Of a DNA stretch of 40,479 nucleotides, positions 1 through 7,049 are shown one piece after another. The notes under the pieces are model-generated. The model saw nothing but the letters and a program-made list of their open reading frames with translations, was not told where the DNA came from and searched no databases. The stretch lies in NCBI GenBank assembly GCA_039028975.1, contig JBCCHB010000148.1, forward strand, positions 1 through 40,479, read 5' to 3'. The stretch's first letter is position 1; the number at the start of each line of letters is the position of its first letter. Both the position numbers and the translations under genes were made by a program. Source of the stretch: JAHBNG01 sp039028975 (GTDB lineage Bacteria; Chloroflexota; Anaerolineae; Caldilineales; Caldilineaceae).

Positions 1-251
1 GGCTTATCCCCGGTGATGATCCCCAACCCGTTTTTGCTTCTCGCAAGCAAGCGGCTACACCGATTCTTTCATTTTCAGCTATCCGCTTTATCGAATGATT
101 CTTGTCAACCTTTTCTTTCCTTAAATCTGTCAGTCACGCAGATTTCGGGGTACAAAGTTGCGTCCTCATCTTCCTTCTAATCCCTTGGGGAGATTTACTC
201 CAATTTCGCTCAACTTTGTTCAAAATTGATTTGTGAAGGCCATCAATCCCT

Positions 252-269
252 ATACCCCATATGGGGTAT
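252..269. promoter_or_regulatory. Perfect 18-bp palindrome resembling a CsoR/CstR-family operator
   Basis: ATACCCCATATGGGGTAT is a perfect 9+9 palindrome. Inverted runs of ACCC/GGGT flanked by AT ends are the known operator style of the CsoR/RcnR/FrmR/CstR repressor family, which senses copper, nickel, formaldehyde or persulfide. No regulator or transport gene adjoins it in the window, so the assignment rests on motif shape alone. The next gene, at 545, is 275 bp away. Confidence 0.35.
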
Positions 270-401
270 TTCCTCGAGTAAAAAGTGGAGTATTGGAGCA
301 AATAAGGCGTACGTGGTATTGTCAATTGCTTTTTCTGCTGTTACACTTTGGTTGACCAAATTCTACATCATTTGACTTTATAATTCGGCGCTTGATTTAG
401 C

Positions 402-420
402 GCTATATGTATGATATAGC
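402..420. promoter_or_regulatory. 7-5-7 inverted repeat upstream of the secreted repeat protein
   Basis: GCTATAT, a 5-nt spacer GTATG, then ATATAGC form an exact inverted repeat about 125 nt upstream of the start at 545 and about 40 nt upstream of the candidate extended -10. This is operator-like geometry, but the protein that might bind it is unknown and an AT-rich chance palindrome is possible. Confidence 0.25.
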
Positions 421-456
421 AAGCCGCAAATCTATTCGTCATTTGTATTATACATA

Positions 457-465
457 TGGTACAAT
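457..465 (+). promoter_or_regulatory. Candidate extended -10 promoter (TGG-TACAAT)
   Basis: A TGn motif sits directly before TACAAT, a 5/6 match to the sigma-70 -10 box. No convincing -35 box lies 16-18 nt upstream, as is usual for extended -10 promoters. Transcription from about 472 would give a leader of about 73 nt before the TTG start at 545. A TATAAT at 379-384 was considered less likely because the only TTGACC upstream is 21 nt away. Confidence 0.35.
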
Positions 466-544
466 TATCGGGTCATGGTATAGAGTTTTGGGTTCGACTT
501 CATTCCACACAGAATAACATTTGTTTAACAAATCGGAGGTTAAC

Positions 545-2101
545 TTGAAACGTAAACTGTCAGCAATTACGATTATTGTTGGTGTACTCATGTCCTTAAT
601 GGTGATTCCCGTTTCTGCACAGGGTCCTCCTGGTACAGGTTGGTGGGTATTTTGGCAGATCCAGAATATTGATACCACAGCTGGGCAGATTCAGATGACG
701 GCCTATCAGCGAGAAGGTGATGGTACAGAGCAGGTTGGGAGTGAATCGTTTGACATTGGCGTGGGCAATGCGCTTGCCTATAACCCAGGTCAGACGCCAA
801 ACATTGACAATGGCCTCATTGGCTTTAGTGGCAACATTAGCTTCCGTGATGGCTCCGCTGTCATTAGCTCAGATCGTTCAGTCGTTGCAGTTGCTCAGTT
901 GGGCAACAACCGCTCTGGTACAGCTGGTACAGACGGTGGTACGGCTACTTCTTTCTACCAGGGTATTGGTTCAGGCAATGCTTCTACCACGGTTAACTTC
1001 CCACTGGTTAAGAATAACTTTAATGGTCAGACTACCACATTCTACATCCAGGCTGCCGGTGCCGATGCCAATGTAACCATCACCTACAATATGAATGATG
1101 GTACAACCCATACGGAAACGCGCAACATTGCTGCTAACCGCATGTGGCAGTTCAGCCCATCCAATGCGTCTCCGGCTATTGCCAATAGCAACTGTGGCGC
1201 TGGTGGAACGTCTCCTTGTCAAGGTGCTGCCACTGCCGTATCAAGTAGTGGTCCTATCGTAGGCGTTGTTGTAGAACACCCTGACGCAGGTGCCCCTGCA
1301 GCATTAGCCCTGAGCACCCGTGGTTTGACAGCTACGGACCAAGGCACCAAGCTGTTGGCCCCAATCATCAAGAATGACTTCAATGGCTCTACGACTGGTT
1401 TCTCTGTACAGAATACGGATGCATCAGCAGCTGCTTCTGTTGAAATCGTCTTGACCGTTACCAACTCACGTAACCCGGATGTTGCCATCGGTGCCCAGTT
1501 CCGTCAGACCGTATCTATTGAAGCGGGTAAAGCCGTTGTCTTCAACAATGCTCGTAACAATATTGGTGGCATGGGTACAGGTACATTTGCTTCAGCGACA
1601 GTCGAATCGCTCAATGGCCAAAAGCTAGTTGGTACAGTGAACGAAAATAACAATGGAAAGAAAGCTGTGTATGCAGCATTCTGCATCGAAGGTTGTGGTG
1701 CTGATGGTAATAGCACACCCACAACGACCAAAGTCGCTGCTCCATTGGTTAAGGACTTCTTCCGTGGCAAGACAACTGGTATTACGGTTGCCAATGCTGG
1801 AACAGCCAGCACGAAAATCAAGGCGTCATACACGGATGCTGGTGGTACAGTGCGGGTCATCGAATCATCAGCAGAAGTTGCTCCTGGTGGTGCGGTCTCC
1901 TTCTTCTCCATCTACACGAACCCCAGCACTCGCTTTGCCGTGGTTAGTGGTTTCACCGACTTTGCAGACTTCTTCGACACTAAGAACTCTGTCATTGTAG
2001 AATCTAGCGATGGCACCACGCCCATTGTAGCGGTTGCTCAGGAATCTGCTCGTGACACTTCTGGTCTTGACATCAAGAACTACGAAGGATTCAACTACTA
2101 G
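545..2101 (+). CDS. Secreted protein with repeated beta-type domains, function unknown
   Basis: This encodes about 518 residues. It starts at TTG 545 because GGAGG at 535-539 lies 5 nt upstream; an in-frame TTG at 521 would put that Shine-Dalgarno inside the gene. The N-terminus is a classical signal peptide: K-R-K, a hydrophobic stretch, then V-S-A-Q, with cleavage likely near residue 26. The mature part repeats a motif of the form P-L-V-K-N-x-F-x-G-x-T-T-x-F-x-V-Q-N at about residues 150, 270 and 398, each followed by a Thr/Val-rich beta-strand pattern. An N-terminal W-W-V-F-W-Q-I-Q-N segment looks like a diverged first copy. It has few cysteines and no transmembrane segment after the signal. 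I do not recognise the family by name; repetitive secreted proteins like this are common in Chloroflexota. A surface or sheath role is inference. It appears monocistronic, with its own terminator downstream. Confidence 0.8.
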   Translation: MKRKLSAITIIVGVLMSLMVIPVSAQGPPGTGWWVFWQIQNIDTTAGQIQMTAYQREGDGTEQVGSESFDIGVGNALAYNPGQTPNIDNGLIGFSGNISFRDGSAVISSDRSVVAVAQLGNNRSGTAGTDGGTATSFYQGIGSGNASTTVNFPLVKNNFNGQTTTFYIQAAGADANVTITYNMNDGTTHTETRNIAANRMWQFSPSNASPAIANSNCGAGGTSPCQGAATAVSSSGPIVGVVVEHPDAGAPAALALSTRGLTATDQGTKLLAPIIKNDFNGSTTGFSVQNTDASAAASVEIVLTVTNSRNPDVAIGAQFRQTVSIEAGKAVVFNNARNNIGGMGTGTFASATVESLNGQKLVGTVNENNNGKKAVYAAFCIEGCGADGNSTPTTTKVAAPLVKDFFRGKTTGITVANAGTASTKIKASYTDAGGTVRVIESSAEVAPGGAVSFFSIYTNPSTRFAVVSGFTDFADFFDTKNSVIVESSDGTTPIVAVAQESARDTSGLDIKNYEGFNY

Positions 2102-2294
2102 GGAATGAGCATTAAATAAGTTGGGTATGTCATCTCGAAGGATTGAGAGATCTTATGCACAAGTTATTTAATTCCGATTCCTAGGTTCGGTAGCTAGTAC
2201 CAATGTCGTTCGTCAGTAGATCGTAGTTGCTAAACAGGATAGCCCTTATGCAATGCGATCTACTGAAAATAGAATAAATCAATCGTCGTATTGT

Positions 2295-2332
2295 TAAAGG
2301 AAGTCACCTTCATGTTTAGGTGGCTTTCTTTA
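2295..2332 (+). terminator. Hairpin terminator after the secreted repeat protein
   Basis: AAAGGAAGTCACCT pairs with AGGTGGCTTTCTTT across a short loop (ttcatgttt), with two G-U or mismatched positions. The descending arm ends in a T-rich run (CTTTCTTTATT). It lies about 195 nt beyond the stop codon at 2101, so the transcript would have a long 3' tail. Confidence 0.6.
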
Positions 2333-2354
2333 TTCAAACCCACAGTGTAAAGTA

Positions 2355-2520
2355 CTAGTACACTGGGGCGTAAATAACGATACAGATAGATGGGAATTTA
2401 AGAGGGACACTTGTAGCCCGTCCTTGCAGGGCGGGGTGCTTGGGCTACCCATCTACCCCGCCCTACAAGGGCTACGGCAAACACGCTATCTGTATAAGGA
2501 CTTACGCCTTGCTGTACTAG
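2355..2520. repeat. 166-bp imperfect palindromic element (MITE-like)
   Basis: The element begins CTAGTACA and ends TGTACTAG, exact complements. Pairing continues inward: GGCGTAA near 2367-2373 with TTACGCC near 2502-2508, then ATACAGATAG with CTATCTGTAT. An inner GC-rich stem follows, in which TTGCAGGGCGGGGT pairs with ACCCCGCCCTACAA, flanked by TGTAGCCC/GGGCTACG. The left arm carries a 4-nt insertion (GTCC). It occupies most of the gap between the terminator and the lipoprotein gene and has no credible coding potential. The shape fits a small non-autonomous palindromic element; whether further copies exist outside the window is unknown. Confidence 0.6.
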
Positions 2521-2612
2521 ATAGTCTAAAAGTATTATTGCATTTATTGTACAGATGTGTAATGATCCGATAAAGTGTCGAATAATTTCCATATGCTCTT
2601 AAAGGCGTTACT

Positions 2613-3338
2613 ATGATACGAAACTATAGATTTACCTCCATTATCTCTCTCCTTATTGTTTTACTATTAACAGCGAGTGCATGCTTTGGGGGAAGCGATC
2701 CCGAACCCGAGCCGGAAGCCACGTTGGCACCACCGACAGCCACCACAGCAGCACCTACTGAGGCACCGGCGGAAGCTGAAGCGGAGCCAACTGAAGCACC
2801 GGCAGAGGAGCCAGCAGAAGAAACAACAGATGAAGAAGCTTATCCAGCACCTGAGGGCGGTGACGATACAGAAGCCTCATCATCTGCCACAGATGACCAA
2901 AGCAACCCCTATCCGTCTCCCGATCAACCTGCGGAGGACACGAATGATTCGGGGGATGGGGCAGACGTCTATCCACCCCCTACGCCCACAGTTACGCTAA
3001 CTCAAGGACCAGACTTCAAGATTGATGAACCTGTCTGTGCTGAAGATACAACTGTTACAGGTACAGGTCCAAGAGGTGTTCCCATTCGCTTGATAAGCGT
3101 TTCCGAGATTGGCTTGCAATACAGCGAAACCGTTATCGACGAAGATGGAGCCTTTGTCTTTGAGTTTGAGCGAGCACTTGAGGGCCAAACGAGCATTGGG
3201 TTAAAGATTGGCGACTTAAGCCAAGTCGAAAATGCTGATGGTTGGACGTATGATGATTTTATTTCCAGCCCCAACTACTATGAGAGACCCTTTGCTGGGA
3301 TCTTACTGGATCTGGTGAATATACCTGCAGAGTGTTAG
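2613..3338 (+). CDS. Lipoprotein with long acidic Pro/Glu/Thr linker
   Basis: This is a 241-residue protein starting at ATG. A hydrophobic N-terminus runs into L-T-A-S-A-C, a lipobox with the modified cysteine at residue 24, so it should be anchored in the outer leaflet of the membrane. Residues of about 30-130 are a low-complexity linker rich in Pro, Glu, Ala, Thr and Ser, with several Y-P-x-P motifs, probably disordered and spanning the cell wall. Residues of about 130-241 are a small globular domain with alternating beta-strand character (T-V-T-G-T-G-P-R-G-V-P-I-R-L) and cysteines at about 141 and 241. I do not recognise the domain. It precedes the membrane protein at 3376 by 37 bp on the same strand, so cotranscription is likely. 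The Shine-Dalgarno is weak (AAAGG). Confidence 0.75.
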   Translation: MIRNYRFTSIISLLIVLLLTASACFGGSDPEPEPEATLAPPTATTAAPTEAPAEAEAEPTEAPAEEPAEETTDEEAYPAPEGGDDTEASSSATDDQSNPYPSPDQPAEDTNDSGDGADVYPPPTPTVTLTQGPDFKIDEPVCAEDTTVTGTGPRGVPIRLISVSEIGLQYSETVIDEDGAFVFEFERALEGQTSIGLKIGDLSQVENADGWTYDDFISSPNYYERPFAGILLDLVNIPAEC

Positions 3339-3375
3339 CCTGTTACACTGAAGAGATGATCCAAAAACGCTGACA

Positions 3376-5460
3376 GTGTCTATTTTACAGCTTACCTTGA
3401 CGATCCTTCTATTGACCGCTTGGCTACTATGGCTGCCAGGCGGTTTTCTTTGCCGCATTCTGAATCTAAGAGCGCAATCGGACCGATTGGTGACCTTAGC
3501 GCTTCAATTGGCTTTGGGGATCTCCTTTTGGCCTTTGCTCCTGCTTTGGAGTTCAACGCTTGGTTGGCGTTGGTCCGCGACCTCTGCCAGGGCTATCATG
3601 CTCCTTATGGGTGGATTAGGGCTACTCTCGATTCTGTGCGTTAGTCGGCGGCGCTGGTGGCAGCGATTCCACTGGCTGGCGCACTCGATGCGTTGGATTC
3701 TTATTTTTGTGCTTCTGCTTCTGCTCACGGCCTTTACGCGATATTCCCATATACAGAATCTAGTTCTTCCTGTTTGGGTTGACTCAGTCCATCATACTAT
3801 GGTGACTAGTGTTCTCCTCGAGCAAGGAACCCTACCAGATACATATACACCTTACTTGGATAAAGGTCGCTTCTTTTACCATTGGGGCTTCCACGCATTA
3901 CTTGCCTTTATGGGGTGGATGCAAGGAGCCGAACCTGGCATCGACATTGCACGTCAGCTATTACTGGTTGGTCAGCTATTTAACACACTAACAATTCTCA
4001 TGGTCTATGCACTGGGGAGAATTCTATTTGGCAGCAGTCGGGCAGGTCTGTGGGCAGCGCTCTTTGCCGCTTTGGTTTCTTGGTTTCCGGCTTACTATGT
4101 TTCTTGGGGACGCTATCCCCAACTTGGTGGGATGCTTGTCCTGCCGGCCTATGCAATCATTCTCCTCAAAATAGTTGCTACACGAAAAGACATATCGTCA
4201 ACATCCCCCAAAGAGAGCCGGCCGATACCTTACTGGTTGCGCACTTTGGGCACCTCCCAAGCTCAGTGGCCCATTCTGATAGGTGCTATCGTGCTACTTA
4301 GTGGCCTGCTGCTGATCCATATTCGCGTCACCTTTTTTGCTATCACCTTCACATTGACTTTGGCGTTATGGGCGCTCGCCCGAAAAAGGTGGCAACTACT
4401 CCCTCAGTTTGCCTATATAGGGGTTGGCTCGTGCCTTCTCTGTTTCCCGTGGCTTTTGAGGTTAATCAACAATGCACGGCTTCAAGAGATGATGAGCAAG
4501 TCCAACGTTTCTGGCAATCAATGGTGGTCGCAATATAATGCCATTCCTTGGGATCTTGTATGGGTGCAAGGACATCCGCCGCTCTTTGCTATTGTTACGG
4601 GTGGTATAAGCGTCTTTTGGCGCTGGGGTGACAGTGAGCCATGGTTACAGATCTTTGGCTCTTTATGGGCGGTATTCCTTGTGGGTAGCTCAATGTGGAT
4701 GCTCAGTGGGCAAGGCACAAAGCCAAGAAAAATCCTCTTTTTGACACAGTTGGTGGTATTCCCAGTGCTCCTACTCTTCATCTGGGCCGCAATAACAGGT
4801 CTCCTAATTAATAGCGGAGAATTTGGCCTACCGGCTTTTCGATTTATCCACAATGCATCGGCCGTGATTAGCCTCTATCTGCCTTTGAGCTTGGGAGCAG
4901 GTGCTCTAGCCGCTTGGTCAACGGGCCTACTCTCACGACGGGCGGATGTAGCAGTTCTGGTTACGACGATTCTGATACCAATCATTGGCATCATCGGCGC
5001 ATTCGATATGCAGACAGTAGTGAATCGTAGCACAGTATTAGTCGATTTTCGGGACGTTGCAGCTATGCAATGGATTCAGCAAGAAATTCCAGACGATGCA
5101 CGCTTTGCCGTAAATGCCAGTCGCTGGCAACGGAACACCTATCGCGGGACGGACGGAGGATATTGGTTGACTACGTTAACGGGACGGGATACCATCTTAC
5201 CGCCAGCCCTTTATTCTTTGGCCCTTCCTTCTGCTGAGCGCGATGCGGTCAATGCGATATTGGATGAATGGACGGCAATAAGGGAACCCAATCACCAAGC
5301 GGTTGTAGTGCAGCTCCAGAAGATGGGGGTTACCCATATTTATAACGGTTTTCACGGCGGGCACATGGACAACCTCAGGTTAGATCAAAACCCCTTTTTG
5401 AAGTCGATATATCGAGATGGTCCGGTAGCTATCTATCTACTTTCTCCTCGTCCTCGTTGA
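3376..5460 (+). CDS. Multi-pass membrane protein, GT-C glycosyltransferase-like (DUF6541-like)
   Basis: This is a 694-residue protein starting at GTG (M-S-I-L-Q). It has about 12-13 hydrophobic segments over roughly residues 1-550, then a soluble C-terminal region of about 550-690. After the third or fourth segment comes the extracytoplasmic loop L-P-V-W-V-D-S-V-H-H with D136, H139 and H140, followed by a Y-x-P-Y and F-F-Y-H-W-G-F-H segment. An acidic/His first loop is typical of GT-C enzymes that move a sugar from a polyprenyl-phosphate donor, and of the related DUF6541 family. The reaction and acceptor cannot be named. It follows the lipoprotein gene closely and converges with the SGNH-like gene, leaving 16 bp between stop codons. 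A role in envelope glycan assembly is inference. Confidence 0.65.
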   Translation: MSILQLTLTILLLTAWLLWLPGGFLCRILNLRAQSDRLVTLALQLALGISFWPLLLLWSSTLGWRWSATSARAIMLLMGGLGLLSILCVSRRRWWQRFHWLAHSMRWILIFVLLLLLTAFTRYSHIQNLVLPVWVDSVHHTMVTSVLLEQGTLPDTYTPYLDKGRFFYHWGFHALLAFMGWMQGAEPGIDIARQLLLVGQLFNTLTILMVYALGRILFGSSRAGLWAALFAALVSWFPAYYVSWGRYPQLGGMLVLPAYAIILLKIVATRKDISSTSPKESRPIPYWLRTLGTSQAQWPILIGAIVLLSGLLLIHIRVTFFAITFTLTLALWALARKRWQLLPQFAYIGVGSCLLCFPWLLRLINNARLQEMMSKSNVSGNQWWSQYNAIPWDLVWVQGHPPLFAIVTGGISVFWRWGDSEPWLQIFGSLWAVFLVGSSMWMLSGQGTKPRKILFLTQLVVFPVLLLFIWAAITGLLINSGEFGLPAFRFIHNASAVISLYLPLSLGAGALAAWSTGLLSRRADVAVLVTTILIPIIGIIGAFDMQTVVNRSTVLVDFRDVAAMQWIQQEIPDDARFAVNASRWQRNTYRGTDGGYWLTTLTGRDTILPPALYSLALPSAERDAVNAILDEWTAIREPNHQAVVVQLQKMGVTHIYNGFHGGHMDNLRLDQNPFLKSIYRDGPVAIYLLSPRPR

Positions 5461-5476
5461 AATGACAGATTACGAG

Positions 5477-6610
5477 TTATTGTGACAGGTTTCCCGCATC
5501 AGATGCAGAATGAACTCCATTCAGCTCGGCGATTTTGAAAAATTCTCTAGCAAATAGTTCAGAATAGATAACCGCGCCTTGGTTATTTAGGTGTCCTGTA
5601 TCAAAAGAGTTCTCCAATTGATATAGCGAGGGATACGCTTCAGCATTGGATAGGTCGATCCGATTCTGCTGAGGAATTGCCTCAAATAGCCCCACAAGGT
5701 TTGGTGTTGTACTTCTTGGTGAAAGAATGAAGACCAAATGAATATCTCTCACTTCAGCCATATGAAGCAAGCGCATAACCTTTTGTAGATGTACTCGGTC
5801 AACCTGCTCTGACGGACTATTGTAGAAGTCGATCGAATTGAGCGCCATCGTATTTAATACCGATGGATTATTTGCCAAGAGCTGATTCCGTTTGATAAAA
5901 TTGTCTCTCACCCTTTGCTTAGTTGTGCCCCTTAGCTCATCTTCTAGCGGAAAAAACCCATTTCTATTTTGCCCAAGATAGACTTTATCGTAATAATTTC
6001 TGTCGATTAGTTGCTCACCGAAGTGTCCGAGATGGAATAGATTTTCAATATAGGCAACAATGTAGTGCCTCATATACTGAAAAAGCTGATTACGCTCGAG
6101 CGATGCATTTTCAATAAAGGATCTGAACACAAGATTCAGATAGGACAGATTTTGCCAGTAGGTCGTCCGTTCTTGGTGCATGAGATGCTCGTCAATAGGG
6201 CGTATTTCCAACAGCTCAATAAAAATGTATTGAGCTGCCTCGGAAAGTTCAGAGTCTAAAAATTGTTCATACAGATAATATGTTTGAGGGCAGAAAGTCG
6301 CTGGAGCACCAAGATTAAATGAGACGACATCGCCACTTTTTGAATCATTGAGCAGGAGCGTTGGCACCTTGGTCGTTCGTATTGCTCTAACTGAATCGTC
6401 AAATACTTGGGGTGACACCTGCCGATAGACTCTACTCGAACCAAAAAAGTAAGTATTTGGAAGTGCATGCTTCTCTCTAGTCATCAAATATTGAATTTTC
6501 GTACTGTACCAGGGGTTTCCCCAATGATACGGTACAATCACAGTGACAAACCTGCTTAATATAAAATAAATGAGCAAGAGATAAAATATTTTTTTAAGAA
6601 ATGTATTCAT
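5477..6610 (-). CDS. Membrane-anchored SGNH-hydrolase-like protein (possible polysaccharide O-acyl modification)
   Basis: This is a 377-residue protein. One N-terminal membrane anchor spans about residues 8-26 (K-K-I-F-Y-L-L-L-I-Y), followed by an extracytoplasmic domain. Block I of the SGNH fold is visible as F-F-G-S-S-R at residues 55-60, with Ser58 or Ser59 as nucleophile. F-N-L-G-A-P fits the Gly block, and the C-terminal D-T-G-H gives the D337-x-x-H340 pair. This layout (anchor, G-S-S, late D-x-x-H) is shared with the DltD and AlgX/AlgJ-like acyltransferase families. The gene is visibly more AT-rich than its neighbours, which could indicate separate ancestry. It is divergent from the giant secreted protein at 7050; the 440 bp between them carry palindromes. 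The exact substrate is unknown. Confidence 0.6.
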   Translation of the reverse strand: MNTFLKKIFYLLLIYFILSRFVTVIVPYHWGNPWYSTKIQYLMTREKHALPNTYFFGSSRVYRQVSPQVFDDSVRAIRTTKVPTLLLNDSKSGDVVSFNLGAPATFCPQTYYLYEQFLDSELSEAAQYIFIELLEIRPIDEHLMHQERTTYWQNLSYLNLVFRSFIENASLERNQLFQYMRHYIVAYIENLFHLGHFGEQLIDRNYYDKVYLGQNRNGFFPLEDELRGTTKQRVRDNFIKRNQLLANNPSVLNTMALNSIDFYNSPSEQVDRVHLQKVMRLLHMAEVRDIHLVFILSPRSTTPNLVGLFEAIPQQNRIDLSNAEAYPSLYQLENSFDTGHLNNQGAVIYSELFAREFFKIAELNGVHSASDAGNLSQ

Positions 6611-6678
6611 AATCTAGTGCTGACACTGCACAGCCTTGACAGATGAATGGCAGAGACTCTCATGAGTAGATTTTCATG

Positions 6679-6720
6679 GTCCAAATTGTAAAGTAATCGT
6701 TTACAAAATACTATTTGGAC
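6679..6720. promoter_or_regulatory. Nested inverted repeats between divergent genes
   Basis: GTCCAAAT at 6679-6686 pairs with ATTTGGAC at 6713-6720. Inside it, TTGTAAA at 6686-6692 pairs with TTTACAA at 6700-6706 around a 7-nt centre. Both pairs are exact. The site lies 69-110 nt upstream of the start of the SGNH-like gene and about 330 nt upstream of the start at 7050. It could be a double operator or a cruciform; the sequence does not decide. Confidence 0.4.
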
Positions 6721-6855
6721 AGGTGACTGTAATAGCTTTGAGTTCGAGTAAAAAGTATGATCACTTTGATCTAATTGTTGAGGTTATCTAATGATATACT
6801 ATTTCAGATGTAGAGCAATCATTTTGATTCTTACATATACTTAAGCTCCGCATGT

Positions 6856-6950
6856 AGTAACATTTTCTCTCGATAAGAGATGTTACTTAAGCACGACTGC
6901 CTGTATAGCGATTCGGGTACCTCAGAAAGTCTTTTGGTCACTTTCCCGAA
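6856..6950 (+). promoter_or_regulatory. Two successive hairpins in the putative leader of the giant secreted protein
   Basis: The first hairpin pairs AGTAACA (6856-6862) with TGTTACT (6881-6887), and TCTCT with AGAGA inside it. The second pairs TTCGGG (6912-6917) with CCCGAA (6945-6950), and GAAAGT (6925-6930) with ACTTTC (6940-6945). Both lie 100-195 nt upstream of the ATG at 7050 with no obvious poly-U tail, so they look like leader structure rather than terminators. They match no riboswitch class that I can recall. Confidence 0.35.
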
Positions 6951-7049
6951 AAGGCTAAGTAATGTCTTTTCTTACTGCATATAGATTGGTTCTACTACCT
7001 TCATGGATACTGCGTGAATGAACACGCCTTTTCAGCAGGAGAGATTTTG

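Noticed and set aside
134..325. A 63-codon minus-strand frame at the left edge
   Set aside because: No Shine-Dalgarno, no recognisable product, and it spans a perfect palindrome.
352..384. TTGACC ... TATAAT as a promoter
   Set aside because: The spacer is 21 nt, too long for a sigma-70 promoter; the extended -10 at 457-465 is a better candidate.
2398..2592. A 64-codon minus-strand frame
   Set aside because: It is a read-through of the palindromic element at 2355-2520 and lacks a ribosome binding site.
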